DNA from: Russula earlei
Taxonomy: Eukaryota > Basidiomycota > Agaricomycetes > Russulales > Russulaceae
Direction: 5' to 3'
Length of the DNA stretch: 64,000 nucleotides
Assembly: GCA_025769875.1 (NCBI GenBank)
Contig: JAGFNK010000098.1
Coordinates: 1 to 64,000 of the forward strand
The translations under genes were made by a program, and so were the position numbers. Positions within the stretch are counted from its first letter, which is position 1. Each line of letters starts with the position of its first letter. Below the pieces are notes generated by a model, which was not told the origin of the DNA, made no database searches, and worked only from the letters and a program-made list of their open reading frames with translations. This document shows, one piece after another, positions 30,839 through 43,900 of this stretch.

Positions 30839-33800
30839 ATGGCTACCGATATTCTCACGACCTCCGTAGCTACACCACCCCACCCACCACATTCACACTT
30901 CCCCCGTTCTCTTGCAATTTCTGACCTCGACCTCTGTGACGACCGTTATTCCCTCATTTCACCCCCGCGCCACGTATCTCCACCCACCCATCAAGTCCTT
31001 TCGTCCCCAAACCTCCGCCCATCCCCCACTCCTTTCTACCCAGATGCCGTCCATCAAGCGGTCCGCGGCCACTCTCTGCCCCCGTCTAATCCGCCACCTT
31101 ATGACTTGAAGAACATGGACACGCCTTCGCTCAGATTGCCCTCGGCTAAACCGGACATGCGTCAAGGTTCAGAGGAACGCCGCTCCACCCTCCATACCGA
31201 CCCGCATTCGACCCCTCTCAAGGCGGCTTCTCCAACCTCATATCCCGTCGATCATGTACAACCCACAATCAGCCCACCCAGTATGAATGAAGTCAACCTT
31301 CAGTTTTTCGGTCCCTCGCAGTCCTCACAAGCCTCAAGCGGTCAACTTAGCAAGCCTCCATTCAATGCCGACGTCCCTTTTTCAACTCACCATCCACGAC
31401 CTCTACAACCTGGCCCACCGTGGTTGTCTTCTCTTCGGGACCCACACCCAACTGAACAGTACATTCCTTCTCTTCGCTCTGCTGCTCCTGTGGGCCACCC
31501 CCAAAGCGCCCAACTGTCTGGCCCCTTGCCAACGGGCATGCGGGTGTCTAACATGACCCAATACAGCCCCGCCGCCGTGGGTGTCCCTGTCCCTCTCTCC
31601 TCTATTCCACGCGCACAGCCTCAACAGCCCACTTACATCAACCCCTCTCCGATGCCGAATTCCATCAATCCCGTATTTACTACCCAGCCCCTCCCTCCCG
31701 AGGAAGTCTGCGTAGAGTGTGCAATGCGCGACCAAGACATGGCAGACGTCGACGTGACCTCACCAGGCATTTGGGCGCGGGAGAGCGATGTCCAGTACGA
31801 GGACTTGCTCAGACGCGAACTAGAGGAGGAAGAAATGGGCGTCTTTCCCCAGGAACAACAGCGGCCAAGAGCCCGCGGTGGGCGGCTAACGGTAGCCAAC
31901 CTCAAGTTGTGGCTTACTATGGTACGCTTGTTCTTGGCACCCTTGGCCAACAATCCTCTCGACTGACCTCGTTTAACCTCAGAATCCCAAAGAGCCCGCT
32001 TCGAAAGGGGAAGCACTGGAGAGATACGTCAAGACACAACAGACACTGGTCGAGGCGGAGGCCTTGGCGCATGCTCGTGCCGCATTAGAGTCTCGACAAC
32101 TTGAAGACAGGATGCGAGATGCCTACTCGCAGTTGCGTCGCTCCGCCTACGAGCTTGGCTCCTCCACCTTAGCTGACAATGGTGTACGGGTCAACACCCT
32201 TCGCTCCTCCATGCTACATCTCCCAAGTCAACCGAATGGCCACAGCCGGGATGTTACCGTGTTGGAGAATGGTATGATTGTTGAGTACGTAGATGTTCGC
32301 AAGGAAGAACGCGATGAACGCCAACAGCGGCGCCGCGAAGAGAAACGCGCACGCGGACGCAAATCTTCTCGAGGTTCGGCCTTTGACGTCTCCTCAATGT
32401 ATTCAACCATGAGCCCTTTGCTCCACGCGGAAAGTGGTCCCCCCCTTGTCCAGTCACGCTCCTCGACCTCCCGTCCTATGAGTGTGTCGACCTCTCTGAT
32501 TGACACATTCACGCGAAGCATGCAGTCGAATCCATCCGTTGAAGCCCTCAGCATGGTCTCTGTAGGCGCTTCACCGCGGCGGACGCGCTTCTTCGGCGCC
32601 CGGAACCTTACACCATCGTTCCGTAGCTCGGACAGCTTAGCGCCCTCTGGATTCAGCGGAAGTATGGTGGACATGCAGTGCGTTCTTCGATTATTACTGT
32701 TGTTTTCTCCGCTCAATCGTTCCCTTCCAGCCTGGCTTTGCATCCTGGTGGCGAGCGATTGACCCATTCTCCAGTCGAATCCAATGACAGGTACCAAATC
32801 ATTGACAGTTGGAGAGACAGCTCAGCGCTAATTCCTCAACGACGAACCGAGCAAAAATCTGTGGCCAAGTCAAAGAAAAAGAAGGGCTTAGCAAAGATAT
32901 GGAGCCTCGTTACGGGAACATCGAAACATGACTCTGGTGCCCCTCTTCCGAACATGTCTCAAACACGCTCACTCGACGGGGTGCATGATGACGATTACCC
33001 TCTCACACCACCGCCTCCCTTATCATATTTAGTTAGTCGTGGCAGCGGCGATAACGGGGGTCCTGCCTTGCGGCACGTCTCGACGTCCTCCCTCCCATCA
33101 TCAGCTTCTCCTAATTACCCCTTATCCCCTGTTGGCATGTCCCCACCTACTGAACCTTCTAGTTTGCTTCCATCCCCGACGTCATTGCGTCCGGTAGTCA
33201 TCACCGACCTTTCAGAGTCCCGTAAGGTGCTGCTGGGCGACCCTGACACAGAACAGCAAACGTCCCCTGTCCTGGACGAGGATCGTTTGCATACTCAGCG
33301 AGGTGTTCATCCCACCACATCAGAACCCGATTTGCGCCATCGCGCGTCTCAAGTCTTCAACAGCGAGTCGCCACGAATCCCACGAATCCCGACTTCGGTA
33401 ACTCACAGCGTGCGCCCATCGACGTCACCCGGATGGCGTGACAAGACGCTCCCGCCGCTTCCAGGAGAAATCCAACTGCGCCCACCAACCCTTGCATATG
33501 GAGAACCTCGACCTCGCACGCTGTCTTCCTTCGACCTGCGTGAAATCCATGGGGAACCTGTGCCCGTGGTCCCTCAGGCGCCGTTCGCCCGCGCGGATGT
33601 GCGGCGGCAATCCTTCAACGGACTTGGTAACCTACCGTCGGGCCGTGTCACGGGAACGCTACCCGCTCGCCGTCCTGGGTTCGACCCGGAAAAGTACGGA
33701 GTGTTCGGTGGTTCACATAATTATCCAGTGCCAGCATCCGCTCAAACGCAACAACCTCCAAAGCGCAAGAGCAAGTTTGGTTTTGCGTCCCTCCTTGGGC

Positions 33801-34063
33801 GGAGGGCCGTTGTTCCTGTCCAAGACTCTGAACGCGCCGAGTTCCCATTAGGCCGGTCGTCAGGGTCGGAGGCGCGGCATGAGGCAGAATTAGGAATGCA
33901 CTATGGCGAGTTGATGTCAAATGCAGGCACCGAGCACACATTTCCACGCATGTCCATGTCCGTCATGACCCGCAAAAATCTCGAGTCTCTCGTCGACCAG
34001 AGCCCCGATTTTGTTGCGTACCGCTACCCGTCCGGCGATCAGAGCGTCCACTTGCTCTCATAG
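30839..34063 (+). CDS. Large conserved low-complexity fungal protein, three exons
   Basis: Exons 30839-31921, 31983-32677 and 32732-34063 with the last acceptor at 32730 (exon 3 begins 32731) give 3111 nt, 1036 residues. Most is Pro/Ser-rich and probably disordered. The ordered core is at about residues 291-480: CVECAMRDQDMADVD, RESDVQYEDLLRREL, LTVANLKLWLTM-NPKEPAS, then a helix-rich segment (YVKTQQTLVEAEALAHARAA, MRDAYSQLRRSAYELG) that may form a coiled coil. A Lys-rich patch follows exon 2 (KSKKKKGLAKIWSL), and the end is MTRKNLESLVDQSPDFVAYR. From memory, the core is conserved among agaricomycetes without assigned function. ATG 30839 (ACAACATGGC) is preferred over the in-frame ATG at 30614 because of the CT-rich leader. 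Confidence 0.8.
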
Positions 34064-34454
34064 CCGACTTCGTCTCTTCCATCCTTGTCAGGTCCTGATT
34101 CGACTCCTTTATTACTTGTTCCTGTATCTCTTGGTCTTTCCCCCCTTTGAACTCCTACATTCGTTGTCTCTGTCTACTACCACTTCTTTTCATTTCGTGC
34201 ACCACTGATCCCGAACATCTTCATGGATAATGTCCCTCACACTCCCTCACCCCTCTCTTACTCCAGACATATTTTGTATGCCTTGATTCATTGCATAATC
34301 GACCGCAATTCCCGTCAAGCGTGTCTGATCATGTGATTGTTCTTATAGATACCGTCTCGGGTTGCGCGTATAGGCATCCACACTTCATCAATTCTCTCAT
34401 CGTCACGGGGTAAGTTATAGAAATCAAGCGCCAACCAAGAAAAGAGTGTCGCCC
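34064..34454. other. Intergenic, 3' flank and Mnd1 upstream region
   Basis: Pyrimidine-rich for the first 150 bp. No coding signal is seen before the Mnd1 start. Confidence 0.4.
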
Positions 34455-35944
34455 ATGGTGATGAAGCGTCGTGTGACCATGCGCATACATGAGCCCTAAC
34501 GTTCGTTCCCCAGGCGCCCCGCGGCCTCTCAGCAGACGAAAAGAAAGTAAAGTTGTTGGAAATATTTCATGAGACGGTAGGCGTCTCTCGTCGGACACCT
34601 CGTACTGCATTTTACATTCAGAAGAGGGATTTCTTTCAGGCGAGCCATGTACTCTTCCGCCTCATCGATTATGGTAATTAATGATGACGGTGGTGGTGAC
34701 GCGACATAGCTCAAGGAACTGGAGAAACTAGGACCGAAGATGAAAGGGATCGGTGATTATCATAATTTTTTTTTTTTCACGGACCCTGCCCGTTTTTCTC
34801 CTAACGCGCCGAGACGATTTTTTAGTGTCCCAGTCTGTCAAGGAAGTCCTGCAGTCGCTCGTTGACGACAACCTCGTCCAGATGGACAAAATCGGGTCCT
34901 CGAATTGTGCGTGTTCTCCCTCGCCACGCCCCCCCACAATCCATACTCCACTCTCCTCCTCGAAAAAGACCACCGGCCCACCGCCGGTGCGACCCGCGGG
35001 GGTTCCTTTGTCTTGTCTTTTATTTTCGGGTGTTTCTTTTGGCTCATCTTTGCTCCGGTCCCAACAGTCTTCTGGAGCTTCCCTTCTCAGAGGGGCGCAA
35101 TCGTGAGTGGTGCACAAGTTCCGTTCGGCGTCCGAGTCGTGTCCGAACCTACAGCGACCGTGACGCAACGCAAAAATCTAAAATACGATAACAAACGCTC
35201 CTCGTGGTCTCTTCGCTGGACGCCATAGATGCAAAGCCGCCTCGATGGCGCCGCAGAAGCCCAAGCGGCGAGCGAGAAACAACTGGCAGAACTGCACTTG
35301 GCCATCGCCGCGGAGCGTGCGGCGCGACCCGAAAGTGTGAATGTTCATCTCGCCTCTTCTTTTGATCTTTGCTCGTAACAAACTCTCGTAACTGACTTCT
35401 CCATCGATCCGTTTCAATCTTTTCTTTCGTTTTCTCTTTTCTCGCTTTTCCTCTCGCGCAACTTTTGACGACCTTTTTCGCGTACGACCCGTCCTCTCAC
35501 ATCTCGACTTGTTCTTTTTTTTTTTTTATGAATAATTTTAGGACGAACGCGAGGCGGCGTTAGCACGGCTCACTTTGGCAAAGAAGACGGTGAATGAGCT
35601 GCAAGACGAGCTCGAGGCGTACGGGGCGTGTGATCCGATCAAGGTCGAAGAGAAACGAAGGGCGGTCATCCTTGCGCGAGAAGCGGCGCTGCGTCACACA
35701 GGTGAAGTATGAACGACAAAACTCGCCGGGGCTTTTCGTTTTCTCGATCCTCCTCCCCCGCCCTCGCTCACGTTTTTCATGTCCCTCCTCTCGGCGACTT
35801 GTGGCGACAGAGAGAGAAAGCTGACTAGAGACCGCAGACAATTACTCGATTTTGATGTCCCATTTCACCCGGCAGCATAATGTGGAGCCTCAGGACATTC
35901 GTAATTATCTTGGAGTGGGAGCCGACTACGATGATTTGTGTTGA
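34455..35944 (+). CDS. MND1: Meiotic nuclear division protein 1 (Mnd1), nine exons
   Basis: Mnd1 partners Hop2 and stimulates Rad51/Dmc1 strand exchange in meiosis. Exons 34455-34457, 34514-34576, 34622-34639, 34710-34752, 34826-34906, 35068-35102, 35229-35336, 35542-35701 and 35838-35944 give 618 nt, 205 residues, the usual length. N-terminal winged-helix: APRGLSADEKKVKLLEIFH, KRDFFQLKELEKLGPKMKG, SVKEVLQSLVDDNLVQMDK, FFWSFPSQ. A coiled-coil centre follows, then YGACDPIKVEEKRRAV and SILMSHFTRQHNVEPQDIR. Exon 1 contains only the ATG, and the 70 bp intron at 34640 begins GC instead of GT. A small 18 nt exon (34622-34639) is needed to keep the winged helix. Confidence 0.95.
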
Positions 35945-38905
35945 GGTGATAGAAATAGGCTAACCACCGGCATTGAGGCGGGCTCGTAGTAGATTTGGAA
36001 GGCTCACGCCACAGACTGTCAAGCACGCGCTCAAGACATATAGACCTGTAATCGTAGCATATGTATGTTGATGGGAAGCCGTCTGTACTCTTTGGGGGGA
36101 AAGGAGGCAATTTTCGTGGACTCGGATTCCCCCTCATCTGAGGGGATGAGTGGGTTAGGAAAGTCACCCTGCCCACATTCCATCCATTCACACAGCATGG
36201 TCACGGTCGTGTTTGCTCCGCCTGGCCGTCAGCGTGAAACTGAAAAACGTACTACCATGACCGACACACTCAGGCTGTTCAGGCAAGGATGATGTCGTGA
36301 GAACCATAGCCGGAGCTGAAGAACAATACATCAGAAACATAAGTGCACATCCTCTTCCAACGTAGTCGACGACGACGGAAGGGGGTCGTCCAGCCACTGC
36401 GAGACCACCACTCACTTCGAGTTCCAGGAATGTTTTTTTGTTTTGCTTTGAATGGCTTGCGATCCCCGTTTGGCAGAGGCGTTCTTTCGAAAATCCGTCT
36501 AAAAAAGTTATCCACGTCGACGTGAAATTGGCGGTCAGGGTCCCGCCCATTGCCATTAAGGTGGACGGGCAAACCTATCCGATCGCCACGCTGTGCGAGG
36601 GCTGAGATCGTTGATGGCGGGATAGATTCAATCTCTTCCCTTCCTCCTCCGTCAATCACATGGCACTGGCAGGCCTCTGCTCTTCGGTCCGACTCCTATG
36701 CACACGCTCTCGTCTCGTCAATAGGCGCAGTACTACCGCGATCCGGCCCAGCAGCTCGCCCGGTATCTTGAGTCGAACCACTGTCCCGACGGACCATCAA
36801 CGACGAGCTGCCCACACCGCACAACTGAAACGCGCGACATACGCGAAGCATCTCGCGCAGTTCGACGCCCTCGCTCCCTTTCGAGCAGGACCCACTTAGC
36901 AGTCGTGCCCGGGGAGAGCGCCCGGTTCGGGTCGTACGCGCCAGACATGGAAGAGGACGGGGATGATGACGGGTGCTCAGAGTCCCTTCTTGGACTTGGG
37001 GCGGGAAGGGAAGGAAGGAGAGGGGGAGAGAAGGCGATCGTGCCCAGGCGCGAGCAGCCGATGTATGTTGAAGACTTGATCGGATTGCGCCACAGCGCAA
37101 GCGGCTTGACGAGAGCGGCGGGCGCGTCGTACGGTACTCGTGTCGTGGAACACATGCAGCTCTCAGCGGAGTGCTCCGTGTCGTGAAGCACGGCAATACT
37201 TCGGCTCATACCAGTGAGAGCTCGCTTCTGCGAACCGCCGAACCCTCGTTGATATACTCTTCGAGTAGTTATTCCTTTGCGTTGTATTTGTTCGCTACCG
37301 TCCTTCTTTCCCTCGCTGATTCAACCGTCACTATCGATCCCTCTGCCCCGGTAGTGGCTTCAATTTGTTGATGCATTTCCGTGCACGTGTCGTGACAAAC
37401 ACAACAGAATCGAAGCGTAGGCAGCCATTGGCAGAATGATGAAAGAACCCACCCCGAACGAACAATGGCCGGACGCATATTTTCAAGTGTCGTGTAGGTC
37501 AATTGCCAGTGCCAGCGAAGATAGAACTCGAAGGACGTCCAAAATACAGAACAGACACGCTTCAGCGCGGACGGCTGCAGAATCGGAGCCTCGACGCCAA
37601 CACTAAGCGTAAACGTACGCACATTTCCGTGTCAGGATATAGAGTACCAAGTGTCGTATGGCATGCCCGCTACACTTTATTTTATTACCCACAGTAGAGG
37701 CAGAGCTCGGTCTAAGACAGGTCAATCGTGCCAGGCGGAATCGACCGCGACAGCTCGAACATCAGCAATGAAAATCCTTATGAGGCAGCCCACCCTCATG
37801 CCAGAATCGACTGCCTCGTGTCAGCTACTGGTACACTCGCAAGATCACCAGCAAAACATGATCAAGTGCAAGACTAAGGTCAGGTCGTGCAGTTATTGCA
37901 TATGCCTTTCGGTCAGCTGATTCGAGAACAAGTTGTTCTGTTCATGGGAGCATGGCCGTCCACCGCCTCTCCCTCGACAACCTCAACTTCCCGCCACTAT
38001 CGTCTTTCCCTTCAAGTTGACAGCTGGTCCCGTCAACATGATAGTGTGTGCAATGGTGCCTTGCCCTTTGATATCTGCCTCACGCCTCCGCCACCGCATC
38101 ATTCCTTTCTTTTCCCTTCGTGCCCGAACCCGTCACATGCTTGAGCCACTATCAGCAGCATAGTCCTTTTCACTTTAACTTTGACATCTGTCCCACCTGC
38201 CTCTTCCTATTCAGCATCCCGTCGTTATCGCCTTCGCTTCAACCCCACTGCCACCGCCTCCTCGTGATGGAGAGCCGTTTCACGCTTCTCTTTTCCCTTG
38301 GACGTTACCCACAACCGTGCCCTCTTCGACTCTGCCTTCATCTTTCTTACGGTCCTCTCTCGCTATGATCGAGGGTTGTGGATGGGGCCAGTCCGTGGCC
38401 ACGTCGATCATTCTCCCCTGTGGTTCCTAGCGTTCCTAGGCAAGGTTCGAATACTCTGTGGTGCTGCTAGCGGCGTTGTCCGTGATAGGCGGTATTACCA
38501 CCTGTACCTCGCTCACGAGGCCAACTGCTGCGCTGTGTAAATCTCAGGTTGTAGAGGGTGTGAGCGACGGGCGCCCTACATCGCACTTATCTATAAGTGT
38601 GCCACATGTGGTGGCTCGTGGGTAACTCCAGACGATCACCTTACCCCCAGACGCTACATCCTAACTGATGAGCTTTCGTCCGTACGTCGAGCAAGTGTCT
38701 CTGCCTGAAGTCACTAATCTTCACATAGTCGTCTTCGGCCTCTTCGTTATCACGTCTCATTATTCACTGGCTTCGTCCGATCATTATTTCCCTGCGCTGC
38801 CCGCTCCTCGAGGATCCTCGACCACGATTGGTGGTCCCACCCAAGCCTCAACGGAAGCAAGTCCTTGTGAACATCGCCAGGGTGTGTCTTTACTGCTCAG
38901 TGACC
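35945..38905. other. About 3 kb without a recognised gene
   Basis: GC-rich frames are open on both strands around 36690-37209. On the + strand 36728-37186 reads AQYYRDPAQQLARYLESN and later MYVEDLIGLRHSASGL with an acidic run; just upstream 36480-36604 reads VRVPPIAIKVDGQTYPIATL. These may be exons of one small gene, but I cannot name a family and the minus strand is equally open. 37980-38340 is pyrimidine-rich. Treat as unresolved. Confidence 0.3.
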
Positions 38906-40294
38906 ATGATGCTCACCGACCAGTCGATTCTAGACCGGGCGACAATCAACAGGCTCCCTGATGATGTCCTCGTGGAAATATTCCATTCCTACGTGAATCA
39001 CTCGGGCATCGGAACGAACGGATGGCATACGCTGGTCCATGTGTGTCAAAATTGGCGATATATCGTGTTTGCATCACCACATCGCCTGAACCTGCGACTT
39101 TTGTACACAGGAAAGAGGCCCGTATCTGAGATACAGGACGTCTGGCCAACCTTGCCTGTGGTGATAATACATGGTCTCAACTTGTCGAAGTCCTGGGGAA
39201 ACATAGCCGCTGCCCTCGAGTCGGATCACCACGATCGCATATGTGAAATCGACTTGTTCCTTATTCCAACATCAGAATGGGAGAGATTGGCAGCAGCGAT
39301 GCAGAAACCATTCCCGGAGCTGACACTTCTGCGGTTTGGAGTAGCAGAAAACAGTGCGACGTCCCTTCCGGACTCGCTCTTGGGCGGATCCGCCCCACTT
39401 CTGAAAGAACTCTCGTTGAGAAATTGTCTGTTTCCAGGAATCCCTAAAGTAATTTTGTCTGCCAATCTACTTGTCGTTCTTAACCTTTGGTTTATTCCCG
39501 ATTCCTGTTACATTTCGTCCCGGGATTTGGGCACCGCCCTGTCGGTCACGTCTGGACTTGAAACCCTTCGCCTTCGATTCCAATCCCCTCAATATCCGGA
39601 AAGTCGACCTCACCCTCCACTCACACGCTCTGTCCTCCCTGCTCTCACCCACCTTTATTTCCGCGGCGTTCACGAGTACTTGGAGGTCTTACTGGCCCCA
39701 ATCGAGGCTCCCCTTCTCAACACAATTGACGTAACATTCTACATGGACCTCCACTTTGTCCTCCCACAACTTCACCGGTTGATCAGTCACGCAGAATGGT
39801 TCAAGACATGCGACAGAGCAATTGTGCGCACTTCCGATGATGCAATCCAAATCGCAATTTTCAGAGACACAATTCAGTATCCGGAGCTCTTATTGGAAAT
39901 CAGGTGCAGACATTTGGATTGGCAGCTTGCATCGCTGGCCCAAATCTGCAGCTCATCCTTTCCCCTCCTCTCCACTTTCGTTCAGCTCAACATCCTGGAT
40001 GATGCTCCTCAATCACACTGGAAAGTCGACATGGAAACGACAACTCAATGGCTAGACCTCCTGGACCCGTTGACTGCTGTGAAGGATCGGCGCCTATCCG
40101 ATCAAGTTGCGCGACACGTCTGCCAAGCGCTGGAAGAGCTCGCGGATGAAAAAGTAACGGAGGTCTTACCCGCGCTACAAAACATTTTCTTGAGGGGCCT
40201 CGGGCCATTAGAATCTGTCCCAGAATATATCGAGGGATTCGTCGCCGCGCGACAACTCTCTGGTTATCCTGTGGCTGTCCACCGTTGGGAATAG
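38906..40294 (+). CDS. F-box protein, single exon
   Basis: The N-terminus has an F-box (INRLPDDVLVEIFHSYV at about residues 14-30, then WHTLVHVCQNWRYIVFASP), which would bind Skp1 in an SCF ubiquitin ligase. The rest (residues 65-462) has a loose leucine-rich pattern (LPELTLLRFGV, LLKELSLRNCLF, LLVVLNLWFI, LETLRLRF, ALTHLYFRGV), typical of the large F-box/LRR-like family of agaricomycetes. Length is 462 residues from ATG 38906; a more upstream in-frame start at 38828 would add 26 residues. There is no intron in the frame. Substrate unknown. Confidence 0.88.
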   Translation: MMLTDQSILDRATINRLPDDVLVEIFHSYVNHSGIGTNGWHTLVHVCQNWRYIVFASPHRLNLRLLYTGKRPVSEIQDVWPTLPVVIIHGLNLSKSWGNIAAALESDHHDRICEIDLFLIPTSEWERLAAAMQKPFPELTLLRFGVAENSATSLPDSLLGGSAPLLKELSLRNCLFPGIPKVILSANLLVVLNLWFIPDSCYISSRDLGTALSVTSGLETLRLRFQSPQYPESRPHPPLTRSVLPALTHLYFRGVHEYLEVLLAPIEAPLLNTIDVTFYMDLHFVLPQLHRLISHAEWFKTCDRAIVRTSDDAIQIAIFRDTIQYPELLLEIRCRHLDWQLASLAQICSSSFPLLSTFVQLNILDDAPQSHWKVDMETTTQWLDLLDPLTAVKDRRLSDQVARHVCQALEELADEKVTEVLPALQNIFLRGLGPLESVPEYIEGFVAARQLSGYPVAVHRWE

Positions 40295-40965
40295 AGCCTG
40301 GACAGGATCGACGAGTTCTTTATGCTCTCCATCTGATTAGCGTCTGTAAGGCGGGATTCCTGCCGTCTTGGAATCGCGCGCGTGCACCATCCTTGTCCTC
40401 TTTCCTCGATTCCTATCCGACCCTATATGCCACCGTATGACTAATCCTTCATGATCTCGACTCACCTTTCTTTTTATCACCTCATAAATGGTACATTCCC
40501 ACGATGTGGGACCGAACGCGCGCTGCACATGTCCATACACACAAACTCAATAATACAAACAAAATGCCGAATAATAACACAACAACACAACAACAAGCCA
40601 AAGGCTCACCCGTCTATGTGTGCACACAGATACAAACACAATAATACAAAACAAAAATTCAAGTCGGCAATGGCCGGAACGATAGATGCCCACTTTTCTT
40701 CAAATTCAACGGCAGCCAAAATTTTGCACCTCGAAAAAACGGCTTGAGAACCTCGTTCGAGAACTTGGAATGCTTGGTTTCATTGGGGTTTCGAGCACTC
40801 GCCTTGCAATAAATTGTATGACACGTCCGAAATTGATTGGGTATCGAGTGAAACTATACGTGGAATGTTGACTTGGCAACTCGACGCATGACCCTATGGC
40901 ATCATTATAAACAAATCAACATCACACACGACATGTAAAGCTTGGCCAACTCACGTGAGGCTTCG
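40295..40965. other. Intergenic, convergent 3' flanks
   Basis: Downstream of the F-box gene and of the STAND gene. 40530-40660 is rich in ACA/AATA words (for example ACAACAACACAACAAC at 40580-40595). No gene is recognised. Confidence 0.45.
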
Positions 40966-43900
40966 TCATCTCGTACGATTTTTTACTCCGTGTGCTAACA
41001 GGACCTCCATCACATTCCGATGTGGAGGTCGGCATTCGGATGCTCTCTCGAATGGTGTCCGATCCTCGTTGTCCCGCGCATCAACATTGGAACCGTACCG
41101 GAGCAGCAAGCCGTACAATGTCAGCTTCTCCCATTGCCGATGCCACATGTAATGCTGTCGCTTTATGCTCGTTCAACGCGTTCGGATCTGCACCATGCTT
41201 GAGAACTGCCAGAGCAATGTCTACGTTTCCATTTTGCGATGCGAAATGCAATGCCGTCGACCCCCGGCGGGTCTGGGCGTTTGGCTTTGTACCATGCTCG
41301 AGGAGCGCCCGAGCAACATCCACGTGCTCGTTTTGTGATGCGAAATGCAACGCCGTCCAGTTATCTTTCTCCTGGGCATTGGGATCTGCACCACGCTCGA
41401 GAAGTGTTCGAGCAACAGTCACATGTCCGTTTTGTGATGCCAAATGCAATGCCGTCGCATCATCTTTCTCCATGACATTTGGATCTGCGCCACGCTCGAG
41501 GAGTATTCGAGCAACGTCTGCGTGTCCATTTTGAGATGTAAAATGCAATGCTGTCCACTTATTTCTCTCCTGGGCATTCGGATCTACGCCGCGTTCGAGA
41601 AGTATCAGGGCAACATCTGCATGTCCGTTTAGTGATGCCAAATGCAATGCCGTCGCATTATCTTTCTGCCGGGCGTTTGGATTTGCGCCATTCTCAAGAA
41701 GCGTCCGTACAACAACGACATGTCCGTTTTGTGAGGTTAAATGCAATGCTGTCCAGATATCTTTCTCCTGGGCATTTGGATCTGCGCCATGCTCGAGAAG
41801 TGTACGAGCAACATCCACGTGTCCATTTTGTGATGCCAGATGCAATGCTGTCCAGTTATCTTTCTCCTGGGCATTTGGATCCGCACCACCCACGAGAAGC
41901 GCCTTAGCAACATGGACGTGTCCCTTTTGTGATGTCAAATGCAATGCTGTCCAGTTGTCTTTGTCCGGAACATTCTGATCTGCACCACGCTGGAGGAGCA
42001 GGCGAAGCAACGTCCACATGTCCGTTTTTTGAAGCTAAATGCAATGGCGTCAACTTCAAGTGTGTTTGGGAGTTCAGATCTGCGCCATGGTCGAGAAGTT
42101 CTCGAGCAACATCCACGTGACCATTTTGTGATGCAAAATGCAACGCCATCCAGTCATCTTTCTCCTTGGCATTTGGATCTGTGCCACCTTCGAGAAGTGT
42201 GCGAACAAGGGCTACATGTCCGTTTTGTGATGCCAAATGCAATGCCGTCGCATCATTCTTCTGCTTGGCGTTTGGATCTGCGCCATGCTCGAGAAGCGTT
42301 CGAACAACATCCACGTGTCCGCCTTGCGATGCCAAATGCAATGCCTGTCCAGTTATCTTTCTCCTGAGCATTTGGATCTGCGCCATACTCGAGAATTGCA
42401 CGAACAACAACCACATGACCAGTTTCGTGATGCGAAATGCAACGCTGTCCAGTTATCTTTCTCCCGGGCGTCCCGATCTGCACCACGTTGGAGAAGCAGG
42501 CGAGCAATGTCCAGATGTCCATTTTTCGATGCGAAATGCAATGCTGTCGAGTTTAAGTGTGTCTGGGAGTTAGGATCTACGCCATGCTCGAGAAGTGCTT
42601 GAGCAACATCCACGTGTCCGTTTTGTGATGCCAAATGCAATGGCGTTGCATTGTCTTTCTGCTGGGGATTTGGATCTGCGCCATGCTTGAGAAGCATCTG
42701 GACAACATCCACGTGTCCATTTTTCGATGCCAAATGCAACGCTGTCCAGATATCTTTCTCATGGGCATTCGGATCTGCGCCACAATTGAGAAGTTCCCGA
42801 GCAACAACAACATGTCCGTTTTGTGATGCGAAATGCAATGCTGTCCAGTTATCCTTCTCCTGGGAATTTGGATCTGCGCCACCCTCGAGAAGTGACTTAG
42901 CAACATTGACGTGTCCGTTTTGTGATGCCAAATGCAATGACGTCGCATTGTCTTTCTCCTGGGCGTTTGGATCTGTATCAAGCTCGAGAAGGATCCGGAC
43001 AACATCCACATGTCCGTTTTTCGATGCTAAGTGCAATGCTGTCCAGAAATCCTTCTCCTGGGCGTTTGGATCTGCGCCACAATCGAGAAGTGTTCGGATA
43101 ACATCCACATGTCCGTTTTGTGATGCCACATGCAATGCCGTCGCATTATCTTTCTCCTGAAGATTTGGATCTGCGCCACCCTTAAGAAGCACCCTTGCAA
43201 CGTTGACATGTCCGTTTTGTGATGCCAAATGCAATGCAGTCCAGTAATTTTTCTCCCGGGCATTCGGATCTGTACCACGCTCGAGAAGCAGGCGAGCAAT
43301 GTCCACATGTCCGTGTCTCGATGCGAAATGCAATGGCGTCGACTCCAAGTGTGTCCGGGAGCTCGGATCGGCACCATGTTCGAGAAGTTCTCGGGCAACA
43401 TCCACGTGACCATTCTGTGACTGCAAAATGCAACGGCGTCCAGTCATCTTTCTCCTTGGCATTTGGATCTGTGCCACCTTCGATAAGTGTGCGAACAAGG
43501 GCTACATGTCCGTTTTGTGATGCCAAATGCAATGCCGTCGCATTATTCTTCTGCTTGGCGTTTGGATCTGCGCCATGCTCGAGAAGCGTTCGAACAACAT
43601 CCACGTGTCCGTTTTGTGATGCTAAATGCAATGATGTCCAGTCGTCTTTCTCCTGCGCATTTGGATCTGCACCATGCTCGAGAATTGTACGAACAACATC
43701 CACGTGTCCGTTTTGTGATGCCAAATGCAATGCTGTCCAGCTATCTTTCTCCTGGGCATTCCGATCTACACCACGCTGGAGAAGCAGGCGAGCAACGTCC
43801 ACATGTCCGTGTCTCGATGCGAAATGCAATGCTGTCCACATCATATGTGACCGGGAGTTCGGATCTGCGCTACGCTCGAGAAGTGTCCGAGCAATATCCA

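Noticed and set aside
38440..38460. GGTTCGAA-like words (also near 24395 and 24725) as tRNA B boxes
   Set aside because: No matching A box, anticodon stem or acceptor pairing was found around them; no tRNA gene is claimed.
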